A stretch of DNA of 53,722 bases from Desulfitibacter sp. BRH_c19 (GCA_001515945.1 LOER01000014.1:1-53722), one strand, 5' to 3'. Numbered from the stretch's first letter, positions 25,248 through 33,273 are shown. The notes: generated by a model not told the origin, from the sequence alone. Numbers and translations are program-made.

Positions 25248-26183
25248 CTACTCTGCCTGATAGAGCACAGTAGACAAATACCTTTCTCCTGTGTCAGGTA
25301 AGATGACTACTATATTTTTACCTGCGTTTTCTGGCCTTTTGGCCATTTGTGTTGCAGCAAAGGCAGCAGCACCAGAGGATATTCCTACTAATAAACCTTC
25401 ATATTTTGCTAGTTCTCTGGCTGTTTCAAAGGCTTCCTGATTTTTCACAGTAATTATTTCATCTATAATTTTTGTATTTAAAATATCAGGCGTAAAACCT
25501 GCGCCAATACCTTGTATTTTATGAGGTCCTGGTTTTCCTCCAGAAAGTACCGGAGAGTCTGCTGGTTCCACAGCTATTATTTTTATGGCTTGATTTTTAG
25601 ACTTTAATACTTCACCAACACCTGTTATAGTTCCACCTGTACCTATACCAGCTACAAATATATCCACCTCACCATTTGTATCTCTTAAGATTTCTTCAGC
25701 AGTTGTCTTTCTGTGTGCTTCCGAATTTGCCAAATTTGTAAATTGCTGAGGCAAATAAGAATTTGTAGTAGATTTAGCTAATTCTTCTGCTTTAGATATG
25801 GCTCCCTTCATACCTTCTGGACCAGGGGTGAGTACTAATTCAGCTCCTAGAGCTTTAAGTAGATTCCTTCTTTCAATGCTCATTGTTTCAGGCATTGTCA
25901 GGATAAGTCTATACCCCTTTGCTGCAGCTACAAAGGCGAGAGCGATTCCTGTATTACCACTAGTTGGCTCAATAATAATAGAATCTTTGTTTAACAAACC
26001 ATTATCCTCAGCATCTTTAATCATTGCATATCCAATTCTGTCTTTGACACTTCCAGCCGGATTAAAATATTCTAGTTTAGCAATTACTCTAGCATCTAAG
26101 TTTTTGGCTGAGCTATAGTTTGTAACTTCGAGCAGTGGAGTATTACCTATTAAATCCGTTAAATTTTTTGCTATTTTTTCCAT
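25248..26183 (-). CDS. cysK: cysteine synthase (O-acetylserine sulfhydrylase), copy 2
   Basis: 311 aa, fold type II PLP enzyme. K47 in [27 protein letters not shown] and GISSGAA are all present, close to classical CysK. AGGGATTTAAG precedes the ATG on the minus strand. It has a strong promoter (TTGACA, N17, TAATAT at 26268-26240) and a palindromic site in the 5' leader, so it is probably the regulated, main cysteine synthase. It is divergent from larE and the trans-sulfuration genes. Confidence 0.88.
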   Translation of the reverse strand: MEKIAKNLTDLIGNTPLLEVTNYSSAKNLDARVIAKLEYFNPAGSVKDRIGYAMIKDAEDNGLLNKDSIIIEPTSGNTGIALAFVAAAKGYRLILTMPETMSIERRNLLKALGAELVLTPGPEGMKGAISKAEELAKSTTNSYLPQQFTNLANSEAHRKTTAEEILRDTNGEVDIFVAGIGTGGTITGVGEVLKSKNQAIKIIAVEPADSPVLSGGKPGPHKIQGIGAGFTPDILNTKIIDEIITVKNQEAFETARELAKYEGLLVGISSGAAAFAATQMAKRPENAGKNIVVILPDTGERYLSTVLYQAE

Positions 26184-26202
26184 TTCTTAAATCCCTCCAA
26201 AT

Positions 26203-26268
26203 ACCTAGTATATCGCTAGGTTTAATAGTCTATGTTCTAATATTAAGTGTAAATCAACTATATGTCAA
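26203..26268 (-). promoter_or_regulatory. cysK-2 promoter with palindromic operator
   Basis: On the minus strand: -35 TTGACA (26268-26263), 17 bases, -10 TAATAT (26245-26240), then the inverted repeat ACCTAG-N7-CTAGGT (26203-26221) inside the leader. A repressor bound there would block transcription. The Rrf2 protein encoded at 30628 is the local candidate. Confidence 0.6.
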
Positions 26269-26312
26269 GTTATAAGCATAAATTTTGCGTAGAACAATTT
26301 TTTAAATTTGCA

Positions 26313-26341
26313 TTGCAATAGAAAGAGCTTGCTATTATAAT
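26313..26341 (+). promoter_or_regulatory. promoter of the larE operon
   Basis: TTGCAA (26313-26318), 17 bases, TATAAT (26336-26341). Downstream, a small palindrome CCTATAGG (26360-26367) resembles half of the operator on the divergent side. Confidence 0.6.
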
Positions 26342-26400
26342 ATGTAATAACTTATTAAGCCTATAGGTTTACTGTGTGTATATGACTTGAAGGAGGAATT

Positions 26401-27207
26401 ATGTTGGAGATTAAGGATAAACTAGAAGAATTAAAAAATATGCTGCAAAACATGCAAAGGATTATGGTAGCTTTTTCAGGTGGAGTTGACAGTTCCTTCC
26501 TGATAAAGGTAGCCCATGATGTACTACAGGATGACGTATTAGCTGTTACTGCTCGTTCCGTTACTTTTCCAGAAAGAGAGTTTAAATTGGCATCTGAGTT
26601 TGCAGCACAACTAGGCGTAAAACAGCTTATCATCACCTGTGAGGAATTAGAGATAGATGGATTTTCAACTAATCCTGTTAATAGATGCTATTTATGTAAA
26701 AAAGAATTATTTTCCAAAATAAAGTTGGTTGGACAAGAATATCAATGCAACTATATTCTGGATGGTTCTAATTTGGATGATACAGGAGATTATAGACCGG
26801 GAATGCAAGCATTAGAAGAATTGGGAATTGTAAGTCCTTTAAAAGAAGTTGGATTAACTAAGAGAGAAATTAGACAATTGTCAAAAGAATACAATTTGCC
26901 TACCTGGGATAAACCTGCTTTCGCTTGTTTGTCTTCCAGATTCCCCTATGGACATGAAATAAACATACAAAAATTAAATATGGTGGAAAAAGCAGAAGTG
27001 TACTTATTAAATAAGGGCTTTAAAACTGTGCGTGTTCGTCATCATGAAGATATAGCTCGTATTGAGGTTTCATATGATGAACGTTTTAAGTTTTTTGAAA
27101 GCGGCACAATGGACAAAGTCAATGAAGAATTTAGAAGGATTGGATTTAACTATGTTACCCTAGATTTACAAGGTTATAGAGCAGGCAGCATGAATGAAGT
27201 CTTATAA
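26401..27207 (+). CDS. larE: LarE-family ATP-dependent sulfur transferase
   Basis: 268 aa. The PP-loop SGGVDSS (26-32) adenylates the substrate. C176 (FACLSSR) matches the sacrificial sulfur-donating Cys of lactobacillar LarE, and C96/C99 (RCYLC) give a three-Cys set like LarE types that hold a 4Fe-4S cluster and so need not be sacrificed. LarE makes thiocarboxylates for the nickel-pincer cofactor, but larB and larC are absent here. It heads an operon with two trans-sulfuration enzymes and an E1-like protein, so it may serve another thiolation. AAGGAGG precedes the ATG. Confidence 0.85.
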   Translation: MLEIKDKLEELKNMLQNMQRIMVAFSGGVDSSFLIKVAHDVLQDDVLAVTARSVTFPEREFKLASEFAAQLGVKQLIITCEELEIDGFSTNPVNRCYLCKKELFSKIKLVGQEYQCNYILDGSNLDDTGDYRPGMQALEELGIVSPLKEVGLTKREIRQLSKEYNLPTWDKPAFACLSSRFPYGHEINIQKLNMVEKAEVYLLNKGFKTVRVRHHEDIARIEVSYDERFKFFESGTMDKVNEEFRRIGFNYVTLDLQGYRAGSMNEVL

Positions 27208-27234
27208 GAAACTTTACACGAAAGGTGGCAAAAA

Positions 27235-28386
27235 ATGAAAAAGCATCTGCATAAAGATACAGTGGTTGTTCATGGTAGCAAGGGAAGTGATCCGTATACA
27301 GGTTCTGTTAGCTTTCCAATATACCAAAGTGCTACTTTTAAGCATCCTGGACTTAATCAAACCACAGGTTATGATTATTCAAGAGAATTAAATCCTACTA
27401 GAGAAGAATTAGAGAAGACTATTGCAAAGCTAGAAAATGGTTTTGCTGGTTTTGCTTTTTCAAGTGGAATGGCAGCAGAAACAGCATTAATGGAATTATT
27501 TATTCCAGGTGATCATCTTATCGTGTCTGATGATATATATGGGGGTACATATAGATTTTTTGAGGAGATATGTGCTAAACGTGGGCTAGAGTTTTCTTAT
27601 GTAGACACGTGTTATCTTGACAATATAAAAAGTGCTTTTAAAATAAATACTAAGGCAATTTATATTGAGACACCTACAAATCCAATGATGAAGGTAGCAG
27701 ATATTAATAAGATATGTAGCTTTGCAAAAAGTAAAAAACTAATGACAATCGTTGATAATACATTTTTGACTCCCTACTTTCAAAGGCCAATAAATTTAGG
27801 TGCAGATATTGTTCTTCACAGCGGTACCAAGTATCTTGGCGGGCACAATGATACCCTGGCAGGTTTCCTGGTCGTTAATGATAAGGAACTAGCGCAGAGA
27901 TTATTTTTTATCCAAAAATCAACAGGAGCTGTGCTAGGTCCATTTGACAGTTGGCTAATGTTAAGGGGAATAAAGACCCTGGCAATAAGAATGGATAAAC
28001 AAGAAAAAAATGCATTACAAATTGCAAAGTGGTTACAATCCCAGAAGTGTTACCTTGATAAAGTGTATTATGTTGGACTTCCAGAACATGAAAGATATGA
28101 AATATCTAAAAAGCAAGCAAGTGGTTTTGGTGCAATGATTTCATTTAAGGTAAAAGATGTTGAGTACGTCGAAAAAATCCTGGATCGGGTTAAAGTTATT
28201 TCCTATGCTGAAAGTCTTGGGGGTGTAGAAAGCTTAATCACTTATCCTATTCTACAGACTCACGCAGCAATACCTAAACCTATCTTGGAAAGGTTAGGTG
28301 TAAATGATAGGCTTCTAAGACTTTCTGTGGGCATAGAAAATCCTGAAGATCTAATTAATGACCTAAAGCAGGCAATGGAGGGATAA
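27235..28386 (+). CDS. trans-sulfuration PLP enzyme 1 (cystathionine gamma-synthase/lyase family)
   Basis: 383 aa, Cys/Met metabolism PLP family. The PLP lysine is K199 in LHSGTKYLGGHND; also SSGMAAETAL, DNTFLTPYFQRP and the C-terminal ESLGGVESLI/RLSVGIE motifs. It handles cystathionine, cysteine or O-acetylhomoserine. AAAGGTGG precedes ATG 27235. The next gene begins 3 bases after its stop. Two tandem members suggest a split role, for instance one synthase and one lyase, as in Firmicutes methionine-to-cysteine conversion. Exact activity cannot be read. Confidence 0.85.
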   Translation: MKKHLHKDTVVVHGSKGSDPYTGSVSFPIYQSATFKHPGLNQTTGYDYSRELNPTREELEKTIAKLENGFAGFAFSSGMAAETALMELFIPGDHLIVSDDIYGGTYRFFEEICAKRGLEFSYVDTCYLDNIKSAFKINTKAIYIETPTNPMMKVADINKICSFAKSKKLMTIVDNTFLTPYFQRPINLGADIVLHSGTKYLGGHNDTLAGFLVVNDKELAQRLFFIQKSTGAVLGPFDSWLMLRGIKTLAIRMDKQEKNALQIAKWLQSQKCYLDKVYYVGLPEHERYEISKKQASGFGAMISFKVKDVEYVEKILDRVKVISYAESLGGVESLITYPILQTHAAIPKPILERLGVNDRLLRLSVGIENPEDLINDLKQAMEG

Positions 28387-28388
28387 TA

Positions 28389-29531
28389 TTGGAAAAGAAA
28401 TTTGGAACCAAATTAATCAATAATGGAAATGATAAATGTAAGTTAACTGGAGCTCTTAGTATTCCTATTTATCAAGCATCAACCTATCACCAAGAGGATA
28501 TTGATGACCCCTCTGAGTTTGATTATTCTAGGTCCGGAAATCCTACCAGAAAAGTTATCGAAGAAACCATAGCTTATTTGGAAGGGGCCGATAGGGGGTT
28601 TGCTTTTTCAAGCGGAATGGCAGCTACAGCCTCTGTGCTGTCAATTTTCTCCGCCGGAGATCATATAATTGCAAGTCAGGACATTTATGGAGGAACATTT
28701 AGGGTTAGCGGGAGCATTTTTAGTCGTTTTAATATAGATGTTAGCTTTATAGACACAACAGATATAGATGCGATAAGGAAAGAAATAAAAAGCAATACAA
28801 AGGCTATTTTTATTGAAACCCCTTCAAATCCATTGTTCAAAATAACAGATATAAAAAAAGTGGCTGAGTTAGCTAAGGAGCATGATCTTATAACTATAAT
28901 AGATAACACGTTCATGACCCCTTACCTACAACGGCCAATAGAACTAGGTATTGATATTATAGTTCATAGTGCAACAAAGTTTATAGGTGGACATAGTGAT
29001 GTATTAGGTGGGTTAGTTGCTGTTAAAGGAGAAAATCTAGCAAATAGAGTTTATTCTATCCAAAACAGTTTTGGAGCTGTTCTTGGGCCTTTGGATAGCT
29101 GGTTATTGTTAAGAGGTTTAAAAACGTTAAAGGTTAGACTGGATTATCAACAAAGTAGCACAATAAAGCTAGCCCGTTGGTTTAGAGAGCAACCAGAGAT
29201 AAAACAGGTATACTATCCAGGATTAGAAAATCACCAGGGCCATGCAGTTCATTTATCTCAGGCCGATGGACCAGGTGCTGTGTTCTCTTTTGAGACAGTT
29301 GACACCAAAACAGCGAGAAGGTTTTTAAAAAATACTCTACTTGCCGCAGTTGCCGTTAGTTTGGGAGGTGTAGAGACCATAGCTTCATATCCTTATAAAA
29401 TGTCCCATGGTGCAATGCCTAAAGAAACCAAGGAGAACCTGGGGATTAATGATAGGATAATTAGAGTATCAGTAGGACTAGAGGATTGTGAGGATTTGTT
29501 GGAGGATTTTAAAAATGCTTTAAGAGGATAA
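28389..29531 (+). CDS. trans-sulfuration PLP enzyme 2 (cystathionine gamma-synthase/lyase family)
   Basis: 380 aa, same family as the preceding gene. The PLP lysine is K197 in VHSATKFIGGHSD; SSGMAATASV, DNTFMTPYLQRP and SLGGVETIASYP are conserved. The start is TTG 28389, with GGAGGG embedded in the end of the upstream gene, so translation is coupled. The N-terminus (TKLINNGNDKCKLTGALSIP) differs most from its neighbour and lines the substrate entrance in this family, which fits different specificity. Confidence 0.85.
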   Translation: MEKKFGTKLINNGNDKCKLTGALSIPIYQASTYHQEDIDDPSEFDYSRSGNPTRKVIEETIAYLEGADRGFAFSSGMAATASVLSIFSAGDHIIASQDIYGGTFRVSGSIFSRFNIDVSFIDTTDIDAIRKEIKSNTKAIFIETPSNPLFKITDIKKVAELAKEHDLITIIDNTFMTPYLQRPIELGIDIIVHSATKFIGGHSDVLGGLVAVKGENLANRVYSIQNSFGAVLGPLDSWLLLRGLKTLKVRLDYQQSSTIKLARWFREQPEIKQVYYPGLENHQGHAVHLSQADGPGAVFSFETVDTKTARRFLKNTLLAAVAVSLGGVETIASYPYKMSHGAMPKETKENLGINDRIIRVSVGLEDCEDLLEDFKNALRG

Positions 29532-29550
29532 GGCAAAAGGGGGGAGATTA

Positions 29551-30570
29551 ATGTCAATTTCTGAGAGATACTCAAGGCAAGTCAGATTTAGTGGTATTGG
29601 AGAGGAAGGCCAAAAAAAAATATCTCAGGCAAGGGTAGCGGTAATTGGCATGGGAGCCCTTGGAACGGTGATTGCCAATAATCTTGTTCGATCAGGAGTA
29701 GGATATATTAGACTAGTCGATAGGGATTTTATAGAAATAAGCAACCTACAGCGACAAGTTTTATATGATGAAAATGATATTAAGCAAGGATTACCCAAGG
29801 CCATTGCTGCAGCACAGCACTTAAAAAAAGTTAATTCTGATGTTATCATTGACTCTGTCGTTGTTGATGTAAATGCAGGAAACATATCTAAATTAATTAA
29901 AGATGTAGATTTAGTAATGGACGGTAGTGATAATTTTGAAGTTAGATTTTTAATTAATGATGCAAGTATAAAACATAGTGTTCCTTGGATTTATGGAGGT
30001 GCTTTAGGAAGCTATGGAATGACCATGAACATAATTCCTGGAAAAACCCCCTGCTTCCGCTGCCTTATAGATAAAATGCCTACAGCTGGTGCCCATGATA
30101 CCTGCAGTACCGCTGGGGTAATTAATATGATTACAGGAATAGTTGCTAACTATCAGTCTGTTGAAGCATTAAAGATATTAATAAACAGTTTAACAATTCG
30201 CCAAGAGGTACTCTTTATTGATATCTGGAATAATACCATAGAAACTTTTAAAATAAATAAAAATGGAGAGTGTAAAGCCTGTGTTGACAAGGAATTTGAA
30301 TTTCTAAGCAGAAAATTTTCATCATATGCATCTTCCCTTTGTGGACAAAACTCTATCCAAATTGTTCCGGCTATTGAAGGTAAGCTAGATTTTAAGACTT
30401 TTTATGATAAACTAAAAAAAGTGGGGGATGTCACCTTTAATAAATTTTTTCTTAGCTTCAAAAAAGGCGAGATAGAATTTACTCTATTTTCAGATGGCCG
30501 GGCAATAATTAAAAATGTAACAGAAGAGAAGGCGGCAAGGGCTATTTATTCTGAATATATAGGGATGTAA
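29551..30570 (+). CDS. ThiF/MoeB/HesA-family E1-like adenylyltransferase
   Basis: 339 aa. Nucleotide loop GMGALG (about residues 33-38), the adenylation Arg in SNLQRQV, zinc cysteines C168/C171 (CFRC) and a later CKAC pair, and the catalytic Cys185 (DTCSTAGV). Such proteins adenylate the C-terminus of a ThiS/MoaD-like carrier for thiocarboxylation. The C-terminal 80 residues are an extra domain. GGGGAG precedes the ATG. Together with LarE and rhodaneses it suggests a sulfur-carrier pathway, but no ThiS/MoaD-like gene is visible in the window. Confidence 0.83.
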   Translation: MSISERYSRQVRFSGIGEEGQKKISQARVAVIGMGALGTVIANNLVRSGVGYIRLVDRDFIEISNLQRQVLYDENDIKQGLPKAIAAAQHLKKVNSDVIIDSVVVDVNAGNISKLIKDVDLVMDGSDNFEVRFLINDASIKHSVPWIYGGALGSYGMTMNIIPGKTPCFRCLIDKMPTAGAHDTCSTAGVINMITGIVANYQSVEALKILINSLTIRQEVLFIDIWNNTIETFKINKNGECKACVDKEFEFLSRKFSSYASSLCGQNSIQIVPAIEGKLDFKTFYDKLKKVGDVTFNKFFLSFKKGEIEFTLFSDGRAIIKNVTEEKAARAIYSEYIGM

Positions 30571-30627
30571 TTTGTCAAATAAAATAGAATTAAGTAGTGT
30601 ATATTTAATGTTACGGGAGTTGACTAA

Positions 30628-31083
30628 ATGAAATTTTCAACGCGTGCTAGATATGGTTTAAGGGCCATGGTTGAGTTGGCGATTAATTATAATCCTAATG
30701 AGCCTGTTCCCCTTAGTGATATTGCTGAAAAACAAGGCATATCAGAAGGTTACTTAGAACAATTAATGACATTCCTACGCAAGGGAGGTCTTGTAAGGAG
30801 TGTGAGGGGGTCTCAAGGAGGCTACATACTTAACAGAGAACCAAAAGATATTACTGCAGGAGATGTTGTTAGGTGTTTAGAAGGACCCCTTGCCCCCACT
30901 AATTGTGTTGCTGAAGAAGATTCCGAGATATGTGAGCGCGCTGGACTATGTGCCACAAAGGACTTATGGACAAGAATTAGAAATGCTATAGCAAGGGAAT
31001 TAGATACTACTTCTCTGGAAGATCTTCGGCAGGAGTTTCAAAAGCTGCAGGAATCGGGACAGGATTATTGTTATTATATTTGA
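30628..31083 (+). CDS. Rrf2-family transcriptional regulator (IscR/CymR type)
   Basis: 151 aa. Winged helix at the N-terminus (STRARYGLRAMVELA, ISEGYLEQLM, VRGSQGGYIL) and three cysteines C93, C102, C108 in the position where IscR binds an iron-sulfur cluster. CymR-type relatives lack these cysteines and sense cysteine through CysK. Here the cysteine set favours cluster or redox sensing, while the surrounding cysteine genes favour sulfur control. GGGAG precedes the ATG. It ends the larE-E1 cluster and is the candidate repressor for the palindrome at 26203. Confidence 0.87.
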   Translation: MKFSTRARYGLRAMVELAINYNPNEPVPLSDIAEKQGISEGYLEQLMTFLRKGGLVRSVRGSQGGYILNREPKDITAGDVVRCLEGPLAPTNCVAEEDSEICERAGLCATKDLWTRIRNAIARELDTTSLEDLRQEFQKLQESGQDYCYYI

Positions 31084-31122
31084 TTTCTGGAGTAAGTAAC
31101 CATGGCTTTTGTAACATTGAGC

Positions 31123-31197
31123 AAAAAAACACCCTTTACCCATGAGGATAAAGGGTGTATCTTGGATACCAAGATACAAGAGGTTGGATTTGTTAGT
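31123..31197 (-). ncRNA. small-RNA candidate, copy 2
   Basis: Minus strand: -10 TATAAT (31209-31204), hairpin GTATCTTGG/CCAAGATAC (31157-31177), terminator stem ACACCCTTTA/TAAAGGGTGT (31129-31158) and seven U. Stems are kept against copy 1 while the terminator base pairs change (adding ACA/TGT) and the loops differ, which supports RNA function. TTTGAACTTTTTGTGA at 31241-31256 is at the same distance from -10 as in copy 1. It is convergent with the Rrf2 gene and divergent from the selenoprotein candidate. Confidence 0.6.
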
Positions 31198-31410
31198 GCT
31201 CTTATTATAATGAAGTTTTGTGTACTACAGGTGACATAGCTTTGAACTTTTTGTGAATATTATTAATGTGACATACATTTTTAGGCTCATCTTAGATGTT
31301 AAATATAATACACATTCTCATCACATTTGTGTATTATAATAATTTCCTTGATAAAATCAACAGAACCATTTAAATGGATATTCCAACAAAAACCAGAAAG
31401 GAAGGTTTAT

Positions 31411-31875
31411 ATGGCTATAAAAAATTTAAAAGACAAAAAAAGCCAAACACTTATTCTATTATTAGTTGGAATAGTATTATTAGGCTTTTTGGGGACTTAT
31501 TTTTATAGGAACATCTTAGATGAAGATAACAAGCTTAACTTTTCTGAATTAATGGAGAATAATGGAAAGTATACTATAGTTTTTATATATACAGATCCTA
31601 CTCCAGAAAAAGTATGAATGCCATGTGAAGAAATGAAGCCCGTGATGGCTGAAATAAAAGAAGAATATGGTAATATTCTAAACTATGAGTATATTGAGGT
31701 AGAAGTAAACAAAGACGATCATAAAGTAAAGAAGTTTAAGGAAGCATTTGACGAAGGAATGCATCCAGCAACGTATATAATTAGCCCAGAAGGAGATTTA
31801 GTTAGAGGCTTTATAGGATTGACCCCCAAAATGATGCTTATTGAAGCTTTAGATGCCCTAGATTTAGAAGTATAG
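31411..31875 (+). CDS. membrane-anchored thioredoxin-fold protein, probable selenoprotein (UGA at 31615)
   Basis: Read through one in-frame TGA (31615-31617) the gene encodes 154 aa: an N-terminal anchor (TLILLLVGIVLLGFLGTYF), then a thioredoxin fold. The TGA is residue 69 in U-M-P-C, exactly where thioredoxins have CxxC, after strand YTIVFIYTD and before helix EEMKPVMAEIKEEY. The cis-Pro strand is present (HPATYIISPEG). AAAGGAAGG precedes ATG 31411. The second half has no ribosome site, and termination would leave half a fold. A short stem GCCAT/ATGGC (31620-31649) follows the UGA as a weak SECIS candidate. A TGT-to-TGA mutation (pseudogene) is the alternative. Confidence 0.72.
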
Positions 31876-31932
31876 ATCAATAAACAGTAGGCACGCAAAT
31901 ATAGGCTGTTGCAGGATATCATAGCAAAGAAT

Positions 31933-31969
31933 AAAAGGATTCTATACTATTCCAGTTTAGAATCCTTTT
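31933..31969 (+). terminator. terminator after the selenoprotein candidate
   Basis: AAAAGGATTCTA (31933-31944) and TAGAATCCTTTT (31958-31969), a 12-bp perfect stem usable on both strands. Confidence 0.75.
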
Positions 31970-32007
31970 GTTGTAATTAAATAGTTTCATTATTTTTTTT
32001 ATAATAT

Positions 32008-32163
32008 CTAATGACAGCTCTTCTTTTCGTTGTGGTTGTTATTATCTTTTTGAGACTGATCGTGAGAATTGTTATGGCCTCCGCAGCAGCCTCCACCTCG
32101 CATCATCATATATAATATTCCTAAAATAAAAATTATTGGTAGATATTTACTTAACAATTCCAT
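32008..32163 (-). CDS. 51-aa membrane protein with CCGGH motif
   Basis: A short gene on the minus strand. The protein starts MELLSKYLPIIFILGILYMM, then MRGGGCCGGHN, and ends in a His/Asn/Lys-rich tail finishing CH. AGGAGG lies about 9 bases before the ATG, which is strong support. One membrane helix is followed by adjacent cysteines and five His residues, a likely metal or thiol site. Similar CCGG-motif small proteins accompany DUF2933-type genes. It lies downstream of the Lgt-like gene on the same strand. Function unknown. Confidence 0.7.
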   Translation of the reverse strand: MELLSKYLPIIFILGILYMMMRGGGCCGGHNNSHDQSQKDNNNHNEKKSCH

Positions 32164-32258
32164 TTATATATGCCTCCTCTTTTACTGCTAGTCTATAACA
32201 AAATTGTGAATTATTTTGAATGAGAATGTGAAACTTTTATGATTTGTACACATTTTAT

Positions 32259-33089
32259 CTAGCCTTGAACTACATAGAAGATAACCAATGAGATAGATAT
32301 TAGTATTAATGTTACAAATGTTGTCTTCAAAATGTCAGTATTCTTAATTCCTATAGATTTGGCAGGATGAGATGAATTTTTAATTAGTATACTTCTAAGT
32401 CCTAAACCCGAAATTATAAAAACAACGCTCATTAAATGGGCTACACTTACAGCACCCAAAAATTCAGGATTAGTTCTAAATAATTCTACTATGGCTCTGA
32501 TCACAGGAAAAACCAGTAAATAATGGACTAAAAGCTGCCCATCATATTGTTGATTTAACCTCTTTAACCAAAGGTATCCGAAAAGCAAGAAGTTCAGTAT
32601 GAATTCATAGACTTGTGCGGGGTGAAGAATTGTGTTTTCAACCTCAACTCCCCAGAAATATTGGTTTACCATTGGAACCCCAAAGACATCGCAACCTACT
32701 CTTCCTATTGCTTGACCTAGAATCAAGGCAGGAATAATAGCATCGGATGTTTTCCATAATGGAAGTTTTGCTATCCTTGCATAAAGAACACCTGTTAAGA
32801 TACCTCCAGCGATACCACCATGAATTGATAACCCACCTTCATGTACAAATAATATGTCAATTGGGTTAGCTAAATAGTATCCTGGATTATAAATGAATAC
32901 ATAAACTAGTCTGGCACCAAGAAAACCGCCTAAAAGTGTATATAATAGTAAGTTAAATATCTTATCTTCGTCGAGGTTCTTTCTTCTAGCCTCTCTTAAA
33001 GCTACTAGCAGGCCAATTATTATTGCTACAGCAATCATTAAGCCAAAGAAATGTACTGTAAATGGGCCTATGGAAAATAGTTCTTTCAT
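32259..33089 (-). CDS. Lgt-like prolipoprotein diacylglyceryl transferase, variant
   Basis: 276 aa, about seven membrane segments. The catalytic region GGLSIHGGIAGG holds H90, and HPAQVYE is conserved. In the signature loop, GRVGCDVFG carries Cys133 where canonical Lgt has the essential Asn of GRxGN. This places it in the divergent Lgt-like group, so it may be a second paralogue with altered substrate. GAGAGGAG precedes the ATG. Its leader is a copy of the one upstream of the spermidine-synthase-like gene, suggesting shared regulation. Confidence 0.75.
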   Translation of the reverse strand: MKELFSIGPFTVHFFGLMIAVAIIIGLLVALREARRKNLDEDKIFNLLLYTLLGGFLGARLVYVFIYNPGYYLANPIDILFVHEGGLSIHGGIAGGILTGVLYARIAKLPLWKTSDAIIPALILGQAIGRVGCDVFGVPMVNQYFWGVEVENTILHPAQVYEFILNFLLFGYLWLKRLNQQYDGQLLVHYLLVFPVIRAIVELFRTNPEFLGAVSVAHLMSVVFIISGLGLRSILIKNSSHPAKSIGIKNTDILKTTFVTLILISISLVIFYVVQG

Positions 33090-33119
33090 AACTATAATTC
33101 TCCTCTCAGGGTGATAATA

Positions 33120-33218
33120 TCTAAAGCACCACTACGGTTTCCCCGAGGGTGGTGCTTTAGAATTAAAGGAAGTTGAGTTTGGTGCCTAATACTTACTAGT
33201 TACTGAGTCAGGGTAACT
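33120..33218 (-). ncRNA. structured 5' leader, copy B
   Basis: Minus strand: -10 TACAAT (33230-33225) gives a start near 33218. AGTTACCC...AGTAACT, then AAACTCAACTTCCTTT, then a perfect 13-bp hairpin TCTAAAGCACCAC/GTGGTGCTTTAGA (33120-33161) enclosing a GC-rich loop. The hairpin ends about 20 bases before the ribosome site of the Lgt-like gene, close enough to influence translation. Confidence 0.55.
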
Positions 33219-33255
33219 AATTGTATTGTACTAAATATTTTCTATAAATAAATAG

Positions 33256-33273
33256 ACTTCACTAAATGTTCAC
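33256..33273 (-). promoter_or_regulatory. direct-repeat operator upstream of leader B
   Basis: ACTTCAC (33256) and TGTTCAC (33267) with an 11-bp period, at -38 to -55 from the inferred start. This matches the spacing of operator A, and the same flanking ATAAATAAATAG and TGTTACT are conserved. Confidence 0.55.

Noticed and set aside
31618-31875. A separate 85-aa gene starting ATGCCATGT right after the TGA
   Set aside because: There is no ribosome site before it, it starts inside the thioredoxin active-site loop, and the upstream half would be an incomplete fold. Read-through as selenocysteine explains both halves.
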